Shown: positions 33,572 to 42,538 of the stretch, piece by piece | Numbering within the stretch: the stretch's first letter is position 1 | Layout: every line of letters starts with the position of its first letter | NCBI GenBank assembly: GCA_041484525.1 | Contig: JBGPHT010000050.1 | Span: 1 to 47,131, forward strand | Length of the DNA: 47,131 nucleotides | Reading direction: 5' to 3' | Origin: JBGPHT01 sp041484525 | GTDB taxonomy: Bacteria; Acidobacteriota; Terriglobia; Bryobacterales; Bryobacteraceae | Notes under the pieces: generated by a model | Seen by the model: the letters and a program-made list of their open reading frames with translations, nothing else | Told to the model about the DNA's origin: nothing | Database searches by the model: none | Position numbers and translations under genes: made by a program

Positions 33572-34534
33572 TCAACCCACGTATTGCACCTCTTCTTCCA
33601 GCTCGATCCCGAAGCGCGCCTGCACGCGTTTTTTCAATTCATGGATGAGCGTGCAGAGATCGGCCGCCGTGCCGCCGCCGGCGTTGTATATAAGGTTGGC
33701 GTGGTACGTGGCCACGTGGATCTCGCCGCGCCGCATCCCCTTGGCGCCGATCTGCTCGAGGAACCACGCCGCCGGCACTTTGCCTTCGCGCGCCGCTGAA
33801 TCCGGTACCTCTGCCGCCACCGCGGGCGGAAGTTCGCGCAGCAGCAGGTTCTTGAAGATGCTGCCGGCGCACTTCATGGTCACGGGAAACTTCTCATTCC
33901 GGACCTTGAGGATATCGTCGGCAGTTTTCCGCAACTCGGCGGCATCGGCCGCGTCAAGCCGCAGTTCAGTGGAAAAGATGATCCACTCTTTGTGTTTCTT
34001 GAAAATGCTTTCGCGGTAATGAAACTGGCAGTTGTCGTTGTCGAAGAGCCGCACTTCGTTGCCGTCGTAGAACCGCACTTTCACCACGCGCTCGGAAATC
34101 GAGTGGCCGTACGCTCCGGCATTTCCGTACACTGCCGCACCCACCGACCCCGGAATGCCCGACAGCGTTTCGAGGCCGCGCATGCCGCGCGCGATGGTGT
34201 AGTCCACCAGGTCCTGCAGCACCGCGCCGGCATCGGCGATCACGAAACCGTTCGCCGCCATCATCCGCTCGGCGCGATACCGCAGCACGATGCCGTGAAA
34301 GCCACGGTCGGAAACGATCAGGTTGGTGCCCCCGCCGATCACCATGGTGGGCAGGCCGCTCGCCCGCGCCATCGTCAGCGCCGCAATGAAAGCCTCGGCG
34401 CTGCCCGTCTCGGCATACACGTCCGCCGGACCGCCGATGCCGAAGCGCGTGTAGCGGGAGAGCGGAGCGTTGGCGAAAACGGTTAAATTAGGAATCTCGG
34501 CGAGACGCGCGTGTGCCTCTTCCGGGGTCGGCAT
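33572..34534 (-). CDS. murB: UDP-N-acetylenolpyruvoylglucosamine reductase
   Basis: 320 residues from ATG 34534; an in-frame TTG at 34543 overlaps a -10-like TATAAT and is rejected. FAD-binding motifs are visible: SRYTRFGIGGPADVYAE and VIGGGTNLIVSDRGF, then SGIPGSVGAAVYGNAGAYG. The catalytic region CAGSIFKN carries the active Ser, and a Glu-rich end (FGIELEEEVQYVG) fits the family. It makes UDP-MurNAc, the second committed step of peptidoglycan synthesis. It is the first gene of the murB-ankyrin-kinase-regulator run, an unusual partner set for murB. Confidence 0.95.
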   Translation of the reverse strand: MPTPEEAHARLAEIPNLTVFANAPLSRYTRFGIGGPADVYAETGSAEAFIAALTMARASGLPTMVIGGGTNLIVSDRGFHGIVLRYRAERMMAANGFVIADAGAVLQDLVDYTIARGMRGLETLSGIPGSVGAAVYGNAGAYGHSISERVVKVRFYDGNEVRLFDNDNCQFHYRESIFKKHKEWIIFSTELRLDAADAAELRKTADDILKVRNEKFPVTMKCAGSIFKNLLLRELPPAVAAEVPDSAAREGKVPAAWFLEQIGAKGMRRGEIHVATYHANLIYNAGGGTAADLCTLIHELKKRVQARFGIELEEEVQYVG

Positions 34535-34542
34535 TTGTCTCA

Positions 34543-34548
34543 ATTATA
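34543..34548 (-). promoter_or_regulatory. -10-like TATAAT of murB
   Basis: Consensus TATAAT on the minus strand ends 8 nt before ATG 34534, implying a leaderless or nearly leaderless murB transcript. No good -35 was found by eye. Confidence 0.5.
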
Positions 34549-34561
34549 CGGGAGGTGTTTC

Positions 34562-35287
34562 GTGAGTACGGCGTTCCCCGGCTTTCCGCCCGAAGCCATG
34601 CAGTTCTTCCGCGGGCTGGCCCGCAATAATAATCGCGACTGGTTCCTGCCGCGCAAGCCGGTCTTCGAAGAACATGTAAAGGAGCCGATGCGCCGCCTGG
34701 TCGAACGGGTGAACTCCGCCATGTTGAAGTTCGCGCCGGAATATGTGACCGACCCCGGCAAGGCGATCTATCGCTTCTACCGCGACACGCGCTTCAGTAA
34801 GGATAAGAAGCCGTACAAGGAGCACATCGCCGCCAGCTTCCCGCATCACGGCCTGGCGCGGCACGAAGGCGCCGGCTACTACTTTGCGGTGTCGCACAAA
34901 GAGGTAGCGGTCGGCGGCGGCGTATATGTGCCGATGCCCGAGACGCTGCTCGCCATCCGGCAGCAGATCGCCGACCGGCACCAGGAATTCCGGCGGCTGA
35001 CCCGCGCCGCCGCGGTCACCCGGCTGTACGGCCCGATGCACGGCGAGCAATTGTCGCGCGTCCCCAAAGGCTTCGCCTGCGATCATCCCGCCGCCGACCT
35101 GCTGCGCTACAAACAGTTTCTTTTCTATGTCGAGCTACCCGCGGACCTGGCTACCTCGCCTGCGCTACCAGGGGAAATCGTGAAGCATTTTCGCGCCATT
35201 GCGCCTTTCGTGACGTTTCTCAACGCCCCGTTCGCGCGGTCCCGGAAAAAAATCCACACCGGGGACACTTTGGCACCCGAATTTTAA
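34562..35287 (+). CDS. DUF2461-family protein
   Basis: 241 residues from GTG 34562, which has a GGGAGG Shine-Dalgarno 6 nt before it. The sequence has the family features: FFRGLARNNNRDWFLPRKPV near the start, YRFYRDTRFSKDKKPYKEHI, and GGGVYVPMPETLLAIRQQIA. The family is widespread in bacteria with no assigned reaction. The product is soluble. Divergent from murB with 27 bp between starts. Intact. Confidence 0.9.
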   Translation: MSTAFPGFPPEAMQFFRGLARNNNRDWFLPRKPVFEEHVKEPMRRLVERVNSAMLKFAPEYVTDPGKAIYRFYRDTRFSKDKKPYKEHIAASFPHHGLARHEGAGYYFAVSHKEVAVGGGVYVPMPETLLAIRQQIADRHQEFRRLTRAAAVTRLYGPMHGEQLSRVPKGFACDHPAADLLRYKQFLFYVELPADLATSPALPGEIVKHFRAIAPFVTFLNAPFARSRKKIHTGDTLAPEF

Positions 35288-35332
35288 CGAAACTGTCACA
35301 ATTCCGGCATAGAATGAGTGCTGCCGAACATC

Positions 35333-35434
35333 ATGCGCGCCATGTGGATCGCGATTCTCATTGCATTGGTATTGGTCGTTTGCTATCACACCGCAACCCA
35401 CGGCCGCCGCGGCCGCCGCTGGGGCAGGTTCTAG
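35333..35434 (+). CDS. possible 33-residue membrane peptide
   Basis: ATG 35333 opens a short frame with one hydrophobic helix (WIAILIALVLVVCYH) and a strongly basic tail (GRRGRRWGRF). No strong ribosome-binding site. The helix-plus-basic-tail layout is typical of small membrane peptides, but chance cannot be excluded in this gene-poor stretch (35288-35642). Confidence 0.3.
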   Translation: MRAMWIAILIALVLVVCYHTATHGRRGRRWGRF

Positions 35435-35483
35435 CGGATCGCGCGAATTGCCGACCGGCCCATCGCGGTTTTAGCTGATTTCA

Positions 35484-35630
35484 GTGCCCCTCTCACGTCT
35501 TGTGTCTGATCGCAAGATTCTGGGACGGTGCTTGAAGGGCTTTCTGAAGGTTTCGTTTTTTGTATTGGCGGCTAACGTGATCGCGTGGGTTGGGCTACGA
35601 GCCTACTGGGGATGGTGGGTGCACCGGTAA
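35484..35630 (+). CDS. possible 48-residue membrane peptide
   Basis: A frame from GTG 35484 (or GTG 35502) to TAA 35630, with a hydrophobic helix (VSFFVLAANVIAWVGL) and aromatic end (YWGWWVHR). No RBS stands out. It sits 12 bp before the stop of the convergent VOC gene. Coding status uncertain. Confidence 0.3.
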   Translation: MPLSRLVSDRKILGRCLKGFLKVSFFVLAANVIAWVGLRAYWGWWVHR

Positions 35631-35642
35631 GCAGCGATCAGA

Positions 35643-36050
35643 TTATTTCTCTTCGTAAATGGCGATCAGCAGGCGATCCGGGTCGCGCAGCCTGATCCAT
35701 CGGTGTCCCCAGGGCAGGATTTCCGGCCCTTCGAAGTCCCACCCGCCGCGCAGCCGCTCCGCCCAGAAATCCACCGAGCCGGTGCGAAGCTGAAGATCGA
35801 TTTTGTCGCTCTCGACCGGGCGAAGGAAAGACTCCTCGAAGCGGCGGTCGTCGCGGGTCATCTGATAGATTTCGATGCAGGGTTCGCGGCCGCTTTCGAA
35901 ACGACTGAAGATGCAGCCGCGGCCCTGGGGTTCGTCCCACTCCTCCACTACGCGCAGCCCGAGCACGCGCGCGTAGAAATCGCGCGAGCGCTCGAAATCG
36001 GCGCAGCGGATCACGGTCTTCAGGCCCAGCCAGCGTCCCGGCGTCAACAT
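35643..36050 (-). CDS. VOC-fold (glyoxalase/bleomycin-resistance-like) protein
   Basis: 135 residues, one vicinal-oxygen-chelate unit: LKTVIRCADFERSRDFYARV at the start and GHRWIRLRDPDRLLIAIYEE at the end, with the beta-alpha-beta-beta-beta spacing of the fold. Metal-ligand residues may include Glu near EIYQM and the terminal Glu of IYEE. Members include glyoxalase I, dioxygenases and antibiotic-binding proteins; the substrate cannot be told. ATG 36050. Transcribed toward the small-peptide region, with 33 bp to the upstream gene at 36084. Confidence 0.85.
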   Translation of the reverse strand: MLTPGRWLGLKTVIRCADFERSRDFYARVLGLRVVEEWDEPQGRGCIFSRFESGREPCIEIYQMTRDDRRFEESFLRPVESDKIDLQLRTGSVDFWAERLRGGWDFEGPEILPWGHRWIRLRDPDRLLIAIYEEK

Positions 36051-36083
36051 GTTGGCCTCCGAGATCAGAATAACTTCTGGTCG

Positions 36084-36425
36084 TCACATCTGCGATCCGG
36101 TGACAGCGAGTTGGATGGCGGTATTCAGAATGTTGGTCGCCACGCCCGGAATGCGGGCAGCCAGCACCTGGCTGGCGAGTTGCAATAGAAGGTATCCACG
36201 CTTCGCGGGCGGGGTCGCCAGGTAGGTGGCGGCGAAAGGAACGCAGAATTTTTCGTAGGCGGCGACGATCTCATCGTCACTGCGGTTGGGAGTGAGCTTC
36301 GCGATTTCTTTCACGATGGGCAGCGCTTTGGGGACCAGCTCGACGGCCTGGAGAAGGGCAGCCTCGGCCTTTTTCGACGAAAAGAACGAGACGGTTTTGA
36401 GAATCAGATTCTTCAGAAAGTTCAT
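36084..36425 (-). CDS. small hypothetical protein, phage-like flavour
   Basis: 113 residues: a basic amphipathic N-terminus (MNFLKNLILKTVSFFSSKKA), then LPIVKEIAKLTPNRSDDEIV and a hydrophobic-leaning C-terminal half. The KLTPxRxDDEI pattern reminds me of small genes found near lysis or tail regions in some phages, but I cannot name a family. It follows the 235-residue gene by 11 bp, so the two form a unit. Confidence 0.6.
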   Translation of the reverse strand: MNFLKNLILKTVSFFSSKKAEAALLQAVELVPKALPIVKEIAKLTPNRSDDEIVAAYEKFCVPFAATYLATPPAKRGYLLLQLASQVLAARIPGVATNILNTAIQLAVTGSQM

Positions 36426-36436
36426 GGGATCGATCC

Positions 36437-37144
36437 TTACGGGCGCGATGAAATGATCTGCGCGCCCCTGATGGTGAGGTTAGTTGCCGGGTTGAGGTTG
36501 CGGTAGAGCAGTACGCCGTTCAGGCCATAGCCGAGCAGCCGGTCGTACCAGTGCGGCTTGGTCAGACGGTTCACGTTGCCGGCGGTGCCGGAAACATCCA
36601 TGGCGATCTGGTCCCAGGTGAGCAGCATTTTCGGCAGCGTGCCGCGCACGTCCTGGGACATCTCGCCCAGATTCATCGCCGCGTGCTCGATGCCCTTCGA
36701 GGCGCCGACGTAGCGGTTGAAAACGCAATCCTGGTTGTGATCGCAATCGAGAAACAGGGGGAGCGCGTCGTTCACCTGGGCCGTGATGCCGGCCGAGTGG
36801 TCGAGCGACGGCTTGAGGTCGGTGCGCAGGGCTTCGACCGTTCCCAGCGCCTGGTCCGCGCGTGATAGTGTATCGCCGATGCGCCGGTCGGCGGTCTCGC
36901 GGATCTGCGCCGTTTCGGCGAGGACGTCTTTGCGCAAGGCCGACACCTGCCGTTCCGAGCGTGTCAGGATGTCCTTGCGCGCGGCCGCGATTTCAGCGAG
37001 CAGCGCGACGCGCGTCTCTCGCACCTCTTCGGGCAAAGCCGCGATGGTAAACGTCGCGGCACGCACCAACAAGCCGGCATACACTGCCAGCACCGTCAGC
37101 GCCGTCAACAAGGCGCAGACCAATATCTGCTGAATAGATTTCAT
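36437..37144 (-). CDS. membrane-anchored coiled-coil protein, unknown function
   Basis: 235 residues: one N-terminal membrane helix (ILVCALLTALTVLAVYAGLL), then a long helical, coiled-coil segment (residues ~40-120; VRETRVALLAEIAAARKDIL, then ALRKDVLAETAQIRET). The segment FLDCDHNQDCVFNRYVGASK, with two Cys, follows, and a C-terminal part rich in Asn. It is topologically like an envelope tether or a phage-lysis accessory protein. It precedes the 113-residue gene by 11 bp. Family not recognised. Confidence 0.6.
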   Translation of the reverse strand: MKSIQQILVCALLTALTVLAVYAGLLVRAATFTIAALPEEVRETRVALLAEIAAARKDILTRSERQVSALRKDVLAETAQIRETADRRIGDTLSRADQALGTVEALRTDLKPSLDHSAGITAQVNDALPLFLDCDHNQDCVFNRYVGASKGIEHAAMNLGEMSQDVRGTLPKMLLTWDQIAMDVSGTAGNVNRLTKPHWYDRLLGYGLNGVLLYRNLNPATNLTIRGAQIISSRP

Positions 37145-37551
37145 GGGAAGCCAGAAGGGAACCCCCTGCCGGCCCGCGCGGCGCGGAAGATCCGAACCGC
37201 CGGGCCGAAGCAGAGTTATGCCCTCGTCTGACTACACAGTAGCAGGCGTACTGGTAATGAAAGTGAGCAAGTTATTGATACTAATGACGAAATAGCTTGT
37301 GAAGGTGATTGTGGCGCAGGCACTCAATGCCCAATATCACTTAGTTTGTCTATCCCGCGTACCGCCTAAGTCTGCAGCGGAATGTCGAGGGTCCTACGAG
37401 TTCTAATGAGATTTCGGATCAGGAATTCCCGAATTGACACCTGTCTTGAATCCCCATAGAATCATGTCCCTTCAATCATCAGTTGGCGCGTATGGTCGTG
37501 GGGGACCTCGGATCACTTACCGATGAAATCCGATCGAGAGGACAGAGTCAC
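37145..37551. other. intergenic region, no gene seen
   Basis: About 400 bp between divergent genes, more AT-rich than the surroundings around 37250-37350. No convincing ORF, tRNA, terminator or inverted repeat was found. It must hold the promoters of both flanking genes. GAGAGG at 37535-37540 serves as the RBS of the gene at 37552. Confidence 0.5.
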
Positions 37552-40500
37552 ATGCACCGGTGCTTCCGAACGCTTCTGTTCGCCCAAATAGCTGTTGGGA
37601 TTGCCCTCTGTCAAACCACGAACTTTCCGTACATCCACCGGAATTTCGCTGGGTCGTTTCCGCTGGGAGAGGCCGGCCCAGCCAGTTCAGCACTTCTGTA
37701 CTATCCGTATGGGACCGCGGTCGATTCGTCGGGAAACGTCTACATACTCGATTCAAATAACTATCTGATCCGCAAGGTCGCGCCTGATGGCACTATCTCC
37801 ACCGTAACGGCTCTTCGGTTTTTTGGCTACGAGTTTAAACTCGGGACGGATGGAAACTTCTACGTGGGCGCGTTCGCCCAAGTCTACAAAGTAACTCCGG
37901 CGGGCACCGCCACCGTGATTGCCGGCACCGGGACTTTTGGCTACAGCGGCGATGGCCAACTCGCCGTAAATGCTCAAATCGGGACAATCCAAGGCATCTG
38001 TCTCGATTCGCTCGGGAACATCTACATCGCGGACGGCAATCGACTCAGGGAGATTACGAGCGACGGCAAGATCCAGACCATCGCTGGAAGCGGGACCGGA
38101 AACTTTACGGGGGATAACGGGCAGGCCAGCGCTTCGACGTTGAACCAGGCATACGGGATGGCCGTGGATCGGCTCGGCAATTTCTACTTTGCCGACTCCC
38201 TCAATCGGAGGATTCGGAAAATTTCGGCGCAGGGAATCATTTCCACAGTGGCGGGGAATGGCGGCTTCGGCCAGCCGAAAAACGGCGCGGCGGTGAACTC
38301 ACCGATCGGAACACCATTCAGTGTGGCGGTCGACAGTGCCCTGAACGTATACTTCACCGATACCTACTTTCACCTGGTGGCGAAGATCGTTCCTGGCGGG
38401 GGGCTGGTAATCATCGGCGGAGATGCCAACGGTTATGATGCTCCCACCGACGGCCCCGCCACCTCTTCCAGCCTGCTCTCGCCGCGCGGCCTCTCCGTCG
38501 ACGGCTTGGGGAATGTCTTCGTGGCCGACCAGACCCACCGCATCCGCCAAATCACACCCGACGGCAACCTGAAAACCCTCGCTGGGAAGCTCCATTATGG
38601 CGGCGATGGCGGCCCGGCCGCATCCGCTCTCCTCAACTTTCCGTCAGACGTCGCGGTGGATGCGCGCGGCAACGTATTCATCGCCGATGCATCCAACTAC
38701 CGCATTCGAAAGGTGGCAACGGATGGCACCATCTCCACCTACGCCGGCACCGGCATCCCCAATTACCCGGCAGATGGCGCGCAGGCTTCGGGTAGCGCCC
38801 TCAATTACACACCGGCGATGACATTCGACTCCCAGGGGAATCTCATCACCATCTCCGGATCCAAGATCCTGAAAATCACGCCTGACGGAGTGATTACGAC
38901 CACCGCTGGAACTGGGACCTTCGGCAATACGGGCGACGGCGGACCCGCAACCCAGGCAACACTAGGATTCCCCTCCGGCATCGCAATCGATTCGTCCGGA
39001 AATATCTACGTTTCCGATAATTTCTATTACCGCGTCCGCAAGATCTCCGCGGCCGACGGCACAATTTCCGCGTTTGCCGGCGCTGGCAGTCAGGGATATA
39101 CGGGCGATGGCGGTCTGGCGACCAGCGCCCAGCTTCGCAACTATAGTGGCGCGATAGCCTGCGACTCGGCCGCCAATGTCTACATCGGCGATTCGGGCAA
39201 CAACGTGGTCCGGATGGTATCGCCGGCCGGGATTATCACCACCGTTGCCGGCAACGGTACGTTCGGTTCGCCCGGCGACGGCGCACAGGCCAAGTCGGCA
39301 GTTCTGAGCGGGATCGTGTCCATAGCGGTAGACGCCGCCGATAACGTGTTTCTCGCCTCGCAGAACTACGGATATGTCTACCGGCTGAGCGGAGGTGTGA
39401 TCCGGCGGATTAACGGCTTCACCGCCGGGAACACGCCAACCGACGGGACGCCTGCCGGCTCTCTCTATTTCTTCGTTCGTAGCCTCAAGGTCGACTCGAA
39501 TGGCGACATCTACGCCGTCGATTCCGGCAGCAACATGATCCGCAAGCTGGTGCTGAATTCCCCGAACGCACTAAGTATTGTGGACGGAAATAATCAGGCC
39601 GGTCCTGTGGGAAAAGCCCTTCCCAAGGCGCTGAAGGTACTGATCGGCGGGCGCGCCGGACTACCCGTCGCGGGAGCCACCGTGAGCTTTACGGTTAAGT
39701 CGGGCTCCGCTACGGTATCGTCCAATACGACCCAGACAGACAGCAGCGGCCTAGCCGCGGTCGGCGTCACCTTCGGGCCGAATGCCGGCAGCGTTGTCAT
39801 CACCGCGTCTGCCGTGGGAACCAGCGTGGCGCCGGTGCAATTCACCCTCACCGCGGGGTCCTCCGTAGCGGGATGCACCGCTTCGGCCCCCGCCATCGTC
39901 TCCATCAACTCGGCGGGCGATTACGGCGGCTTCGGCAGCTTCGCCAGCGGCTCCTGGCTGGAGATCAAAGGAACGAACCTCAGCCCCACCACGCGCCAAT
40001 GGGGAGGGGACGATTTCAAAGGCTCGAACGCACCCACGAGCCTGGACAATGTTGCCGTCTCCATCAACGGCAACGCAGGCTTCGTCTTATACATTAGCCC
40101 AGGCCAAATCAACGCCCAAGCGCCATCGGATTCGACCATTGGCAACGTTCAGATCGCGGTCAGTAACTGTGCTGGAACCAGCGTCCCCGTGAACCTTCAG
40201 AAACAGGCGATTGTACCGGGCATGCTGTCTCCCTCGGTCTTCAAGGTCGGCGGCAAGCAATACCTCGCCGGTGTCCTGCCGGATGGAAATTATGTGGGTA
40301 ACGCCAACCTGATTTCCGGCGTAGCGTTTCGCCCAGCCAAGCCGGGTGAAACGATAATCGCGTATGGCATCGGTTTCGGCGCGGTAACGCCCTCCATCGC
40401 GCCCGGCATCATCGTGGGCCAGAGCAACCGGATCCCGAACCTCACGATCGCCTTCGGTACCACGCAGGCTGCGATCGCCTATGCCGGCCTCGCTCCCAAC

Positions 40501-40623
40501 TACGTCGGCCTGTACCAATTCAACTTCACCGTTCCGAGTGTGGCGGATGGCGATTACGTCATCGACATCCAGACCGGGGGACAGAAGCTGGCCCAAACGC
40601 TCTACCTGACCGTGCACCGATGA
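37552..40623 (+). CDS. exported NHL-repeat protein with Solibacter-type C-terminal domain
   Basis: 1023 residues from ATG 37552, chosen for its RBS (GAGAGG) and signal peptide (MHRCFRTLLFAQIAVGIALC). Residues ~35-690 hold about ten NHL-type beta-propeller units with the recurring pattern DSSGNVYILDSNNYLIRKVA and GTGTFGYSGDG. An Ig-like segment (~715-785, LPVAGATVSFTVKSGSATVS) follows, and the end is the domain I recognise as the Solibacter C-terminal domain (TIGR03437-like): GSWLEIKGTNLSPTTRQWGG, FVLYISPGQINAQAP and GETIIAYGIGFGAVTPS. That domain is abundant in Solibacter-type genomes and is the best taxonomic marker here. Probably secreted or outer-surface; ligand unknown. Confidence 0.92.
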   Translation: MHRCFRTLLFAQIAVGIALCQTTNFPYIHRNFAGSFPLGEAGPASSALLYYPYGTAVDSSGNVYILDSNNYLIRKVAPDGTISTVTALRFFGYEFKLGTDGNFYVGAFAQVYKVTPAGTATVIAGTGTFGYSGDGQLAVNAQIGTIQGICLDSLGNIYIADGNRLREITSDGKIQTIAGSGTGNFTGDNGQASASTLNQAYGMAVDRLGNFYFADSLNRRIRKISAQGIISTVAGNGGFGQPKNGAAVNSPIGTPFSVAVDSALNVYFTDTYFHLVAKIVPGGGLVIIGGDANGYDAPTDGPATSSSLLSPRGLSVDGLGNVFVADQTHRIRQITPDGNLKTLAGKLHYGGDGGPAASALLNFPSDVAVDARGNVFIADASNYRIRKVATDGTISTYAGTGIPNYPADGAQASGSALNYTPAMTFDSQGNLITISGSKILKITPDGVITTTAGTGTFGNTGDGGPATQATLGFPSGIAIDSSGNIYVSDNFYYRVRKISAADGTISAFAGAGSQGYTGDGGLATSAQLRNYSGAIACDSAANVYIGDSGNNVVRMVSPAGIITTVAGNGTFGSPGDGAQAKSAVLSGIVSIAVDAADNVFLASQNYGYVYRLSGGVIRRINGFTAGNTPTDGTPAGSLYFFVRSLKVDSNGDIYAVDSGSNMIRKLVLNSPNALSIVDGNNQAGPVGKALPKALKVLIGGRAGLPVAGATVSFTVKSGSATVSSNTTQTDSSGLAAVGVTFGPNAGSVVITASAVGTSVAPVQFTLTAGSSVAGCTASAPAIVSINSAGDYGGFGSFASGSWLEIKGTNLSPTTRQWGGDDFKGSNAPTSLDNVAVSINGNAGFVLYISPGQINAQAPSDSTIGNVQIAVSNCAGTSVPVNLQKQAIVPGMLSPSVFKVGGKQYLAGVLPDGNYVGNANLISGVAFRPAKPGETIIAYGIGFGAVTPSIAPGIIVGQSNRIPNLTIAFGTTQAAIAYAGLAPNYVGLYQFNFTVPSVADGDYVIDIQTGGQKLAQTLYLTVHR

Positions 40624-40656
40624 GCTTTCGCCGCCCAGCACTATTCGCTAGCGCCC

Positions 40657-42009
40657 TTACTTGCCGAATCTCTTGATGAAATTCGTATCGAACTTCCCCG
40701 CCTGAAAATCGGCGTCGCTTAGAATCTTCTGGTGCAGCGGGATCGACGTATAAATCCCTTCCACAATGAACATCCCCAGCGCCCGCTGCATGCGGCGGAT
40801 CGCTTCCCCGCGGTCGCTGCCGTACGCGATCAGCTTCGCGATCAGCGAATCGTAGTAGGGCGGAATCACGCAATCCGTGTAGGCCCACGTGTCCACGCGC
40901 ACGCCGATCCCGCCCGGCACGTGGAACCCCGTGATCCTCCCCGGCGACGGCACGAACGTCTCCGGGTTCTCCGCATTGATCCGGCACTCGATGGCGTGCC
41001 CGCGCAGTTCCACCGGCCCGGGCAGCACTTCGTCCAGGCGCTCCCCCTGCGCGATCCGGATCTGGCTCGTCACCAGGTCGATCCCGGTCACGAACTCCGT
41101 CACCGGATGCTCCACCTGAATGCGCGCATTTACCTCGATGAAGTACAGCTTTCCGGTCTCGTCCATCAGGAACTCGACGGTACCCGCATTGGTGTAATTA
41201 GCGGCCGCCAACGCCTGGCGCAGCACCTCCGAAATCTCCGCCCGCTGCCGGTCCGTCACCGCCGGCGAGGGCGACTCCTCCAGCAGTTTCTGATGCCGCC
41301 GCTGGATGCTGCACTCGCGCTCCCCCAGGATCTCGACGTTGCCGTGCTCGTCCGCCAGAATCTGAAATTCGATGTGCCGCGGCGCGCCGATGAACTTCTC
41401 CAGGTACACGTCCGCCGAGCTGAACGCCGCTCCCGCTTCCGTCTGCGCTTGTACGAACAGCCCCGGCAATTCCTCGGGAGTATTGACGACGCGCATGCCG
41501 CGCCCGCCGCCGCCCGCCGACGCTTTCAAAATCACCGGATAGCCGATGCCCTCCGCCAGCTCGAGCGCCTCTTCGGGGGTCTTCAGCACGCCCGGCGAAC
41601 CCGGCAGCACCGGCACGCCCATCTCCCGCATGTACCCGCGTGCCGCCTCCTTCACCCCCATCAGCCGGATCACTTCCGGCCTGGGCCCGATGAACTTGAT
41701 GTGCGACGCCTCGCACACTTCGGCGAACCCGGCGTTCTCGCTCAGGAACCCGTAGCCCGGGTGGATCGCATCGACGTTGGTGATCTCGGCCGCGCTAATG
41801 ATCGCCGCCACGTCCAGGTAACTGCGCGCACTCTTGGCCGGCCCGATGCAGATCGCCTGGTCGGCAAACCGCACGTGCGAGCTGTACCGGTCGGCCTCCG
41901 AATACACCGCGACCGTCTGAATCCCTAATTCCTTGCAGGCACAGATGACGCGGACCGCGATCTCGCCGCGGTTGGCGATGAGGATCTTCTTAAACCGCTC
42001 GGACGGCAA
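40657..42009 (-). CDS. accC: acetyl-CoA carboxylase, biotin carboxylase subunit
   Basis: 450 residues, the full family length. The N-domain has KKILIANRGEIAVRVICACK, the ATP-grasp core has the glycine-rich loop KASAGGGGRGMRVV and ECSIQRRHQKLLEESPSP, and the catalytic segment is YFIEVNARIQVEHPVTEFVT. It carboxylates biotin on AccB using ATP and bicarbonate, the first half-reaction of malonyl-CoA formation. It overlaps accB by 20 nt on the minus strand, the standard accBC pair. Convergent with the NHL-repeat gene. Confidence 0.97.
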   Translation of the reverse strand: MPSERFKKILIANRGEIAVRVICACKELGIQTVAVYSEADRYSSHVRFADQAICIGPAKSARSYLDVAAIISAAEITNVDAIHPGYGFLSENAGFAEVCEASHIKFIGPRPEVIRLMGVKEAARGYMREMGVPVLPGSPGVLKTPEEALELAEGIGYPVILKASAGGGGRGMRVVNTPEELPGLFVQAQTEAGAAFSSADVYLEKFIGAPRHIEFQILADEHGNVEILGERECSIQRRHQKLLEESPSPAVTDRQRAEISEVLRQALAAANYTNAGTVEFLMDETGKLYFIEVNARIQVEHPVTEFVTGIDLVTSQIRIAQGERLDEVLPGPVELRGHAIECRINAENPETFVPSPGRITGFHVPGGIGVRVDTWAYTDCVIPPYYDSLIAKLIAYGSDRGEAIRRMQRALGMFIVEGIYTSIPLHQKILSDADFQAGKFDTNFIKRFGK

Positions 42010-42448
42010 ACAGAGCCTCCCCGTACTCTACCGGCTGTCCGTTCATGACGAGCTTGCTCTCGACGATGCCCGAGGTCTCAGCCTCAATCTCATTCATGAG
42101 CTTCATCGATTCGATGATGCAGAGGACCTTACCCGGCTGCACCCGTTCGCCCACTCGCACGAACGGCGGGGCGCCCGGCGAAGGGCCCTCATAAAAGGTG
42201 CCGACGATGGGAGACTTCACCAGAATCAGGTTCGGGTCGGCGGGTTTCTCTCCCTTGGGGGTCTCTGCCATCGCGAGCGGTGCGTGGGCCGCCACGGGCG
42301 CCGCCTGGGGCGCGAGCACAACCTCCTGCTGGGTCGCAAACGAAGCGCGCCGGATGCGCACTCGATTATCCCCGCGCTGCACTTCCAACTCCGCGATTCC
42401 CGTCTCCGCCGCCAGATTGATTAACTCGCGAATCTCGTCAACTGTCAT
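41990..42448 (-). CDS. accB: acetyl-CoA carboxylase biotin carboxyl carrier protein
   Basis: 152 residues from ATG 42448 (an in-frame TTG just before is less likely). The N-terminus is a helical/charged region, then an Ala/Pro-rich linker (about 46-70), then the biotinyl domain with the biotinylation site ESMKLMNEIEA at Lys116 and the thumb region PGAPPFV. It carries biotin between AccC and the carboxyltransferase. It overlaps accC by 20 nt. Confidence 0.97.
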   Translation of the reverse strand: MTVDEIRELINLAAETGIAELEVQRGDNRVRIRRASFATQQEVVLAPQAAPVAAHAPLAMAETPKGEKPADPNLILVKSPIVGTFYEGPSPGAPPFVRVGERVQPGKVLCIIESMKLMNEIEAETSGIVESKLVMNGQPVEYGEALFAVRAV

Positions 42449-42522
42449 CAATCGTTTACTTTAACATCTGGGAGCCGTCCCCAAAGCCGCTCACAGGGCG
42501 AACTTCCCACGCCAACCTCGCG

Positions 42523-42528
42523 TATACT
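42523..42528 (+). promoter_or_regulatory. -10-like TATACT before the ABC transporter operon
   Basis: TATACT ends 10 nt before ATG 42539, giving at most a very short leader. No clear -35 element was seen. Same layout as other start-proximal hexamers in this window. Confidence 0.4.
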
Positions 42529-42538
42529 CCACTTAACC

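Noticed and set aside
40624..40656. Bidirectional terminator between the NHL-repeat gene and accC
   Set aside because: The 33-bp gap has no inverted repeat or T-run.
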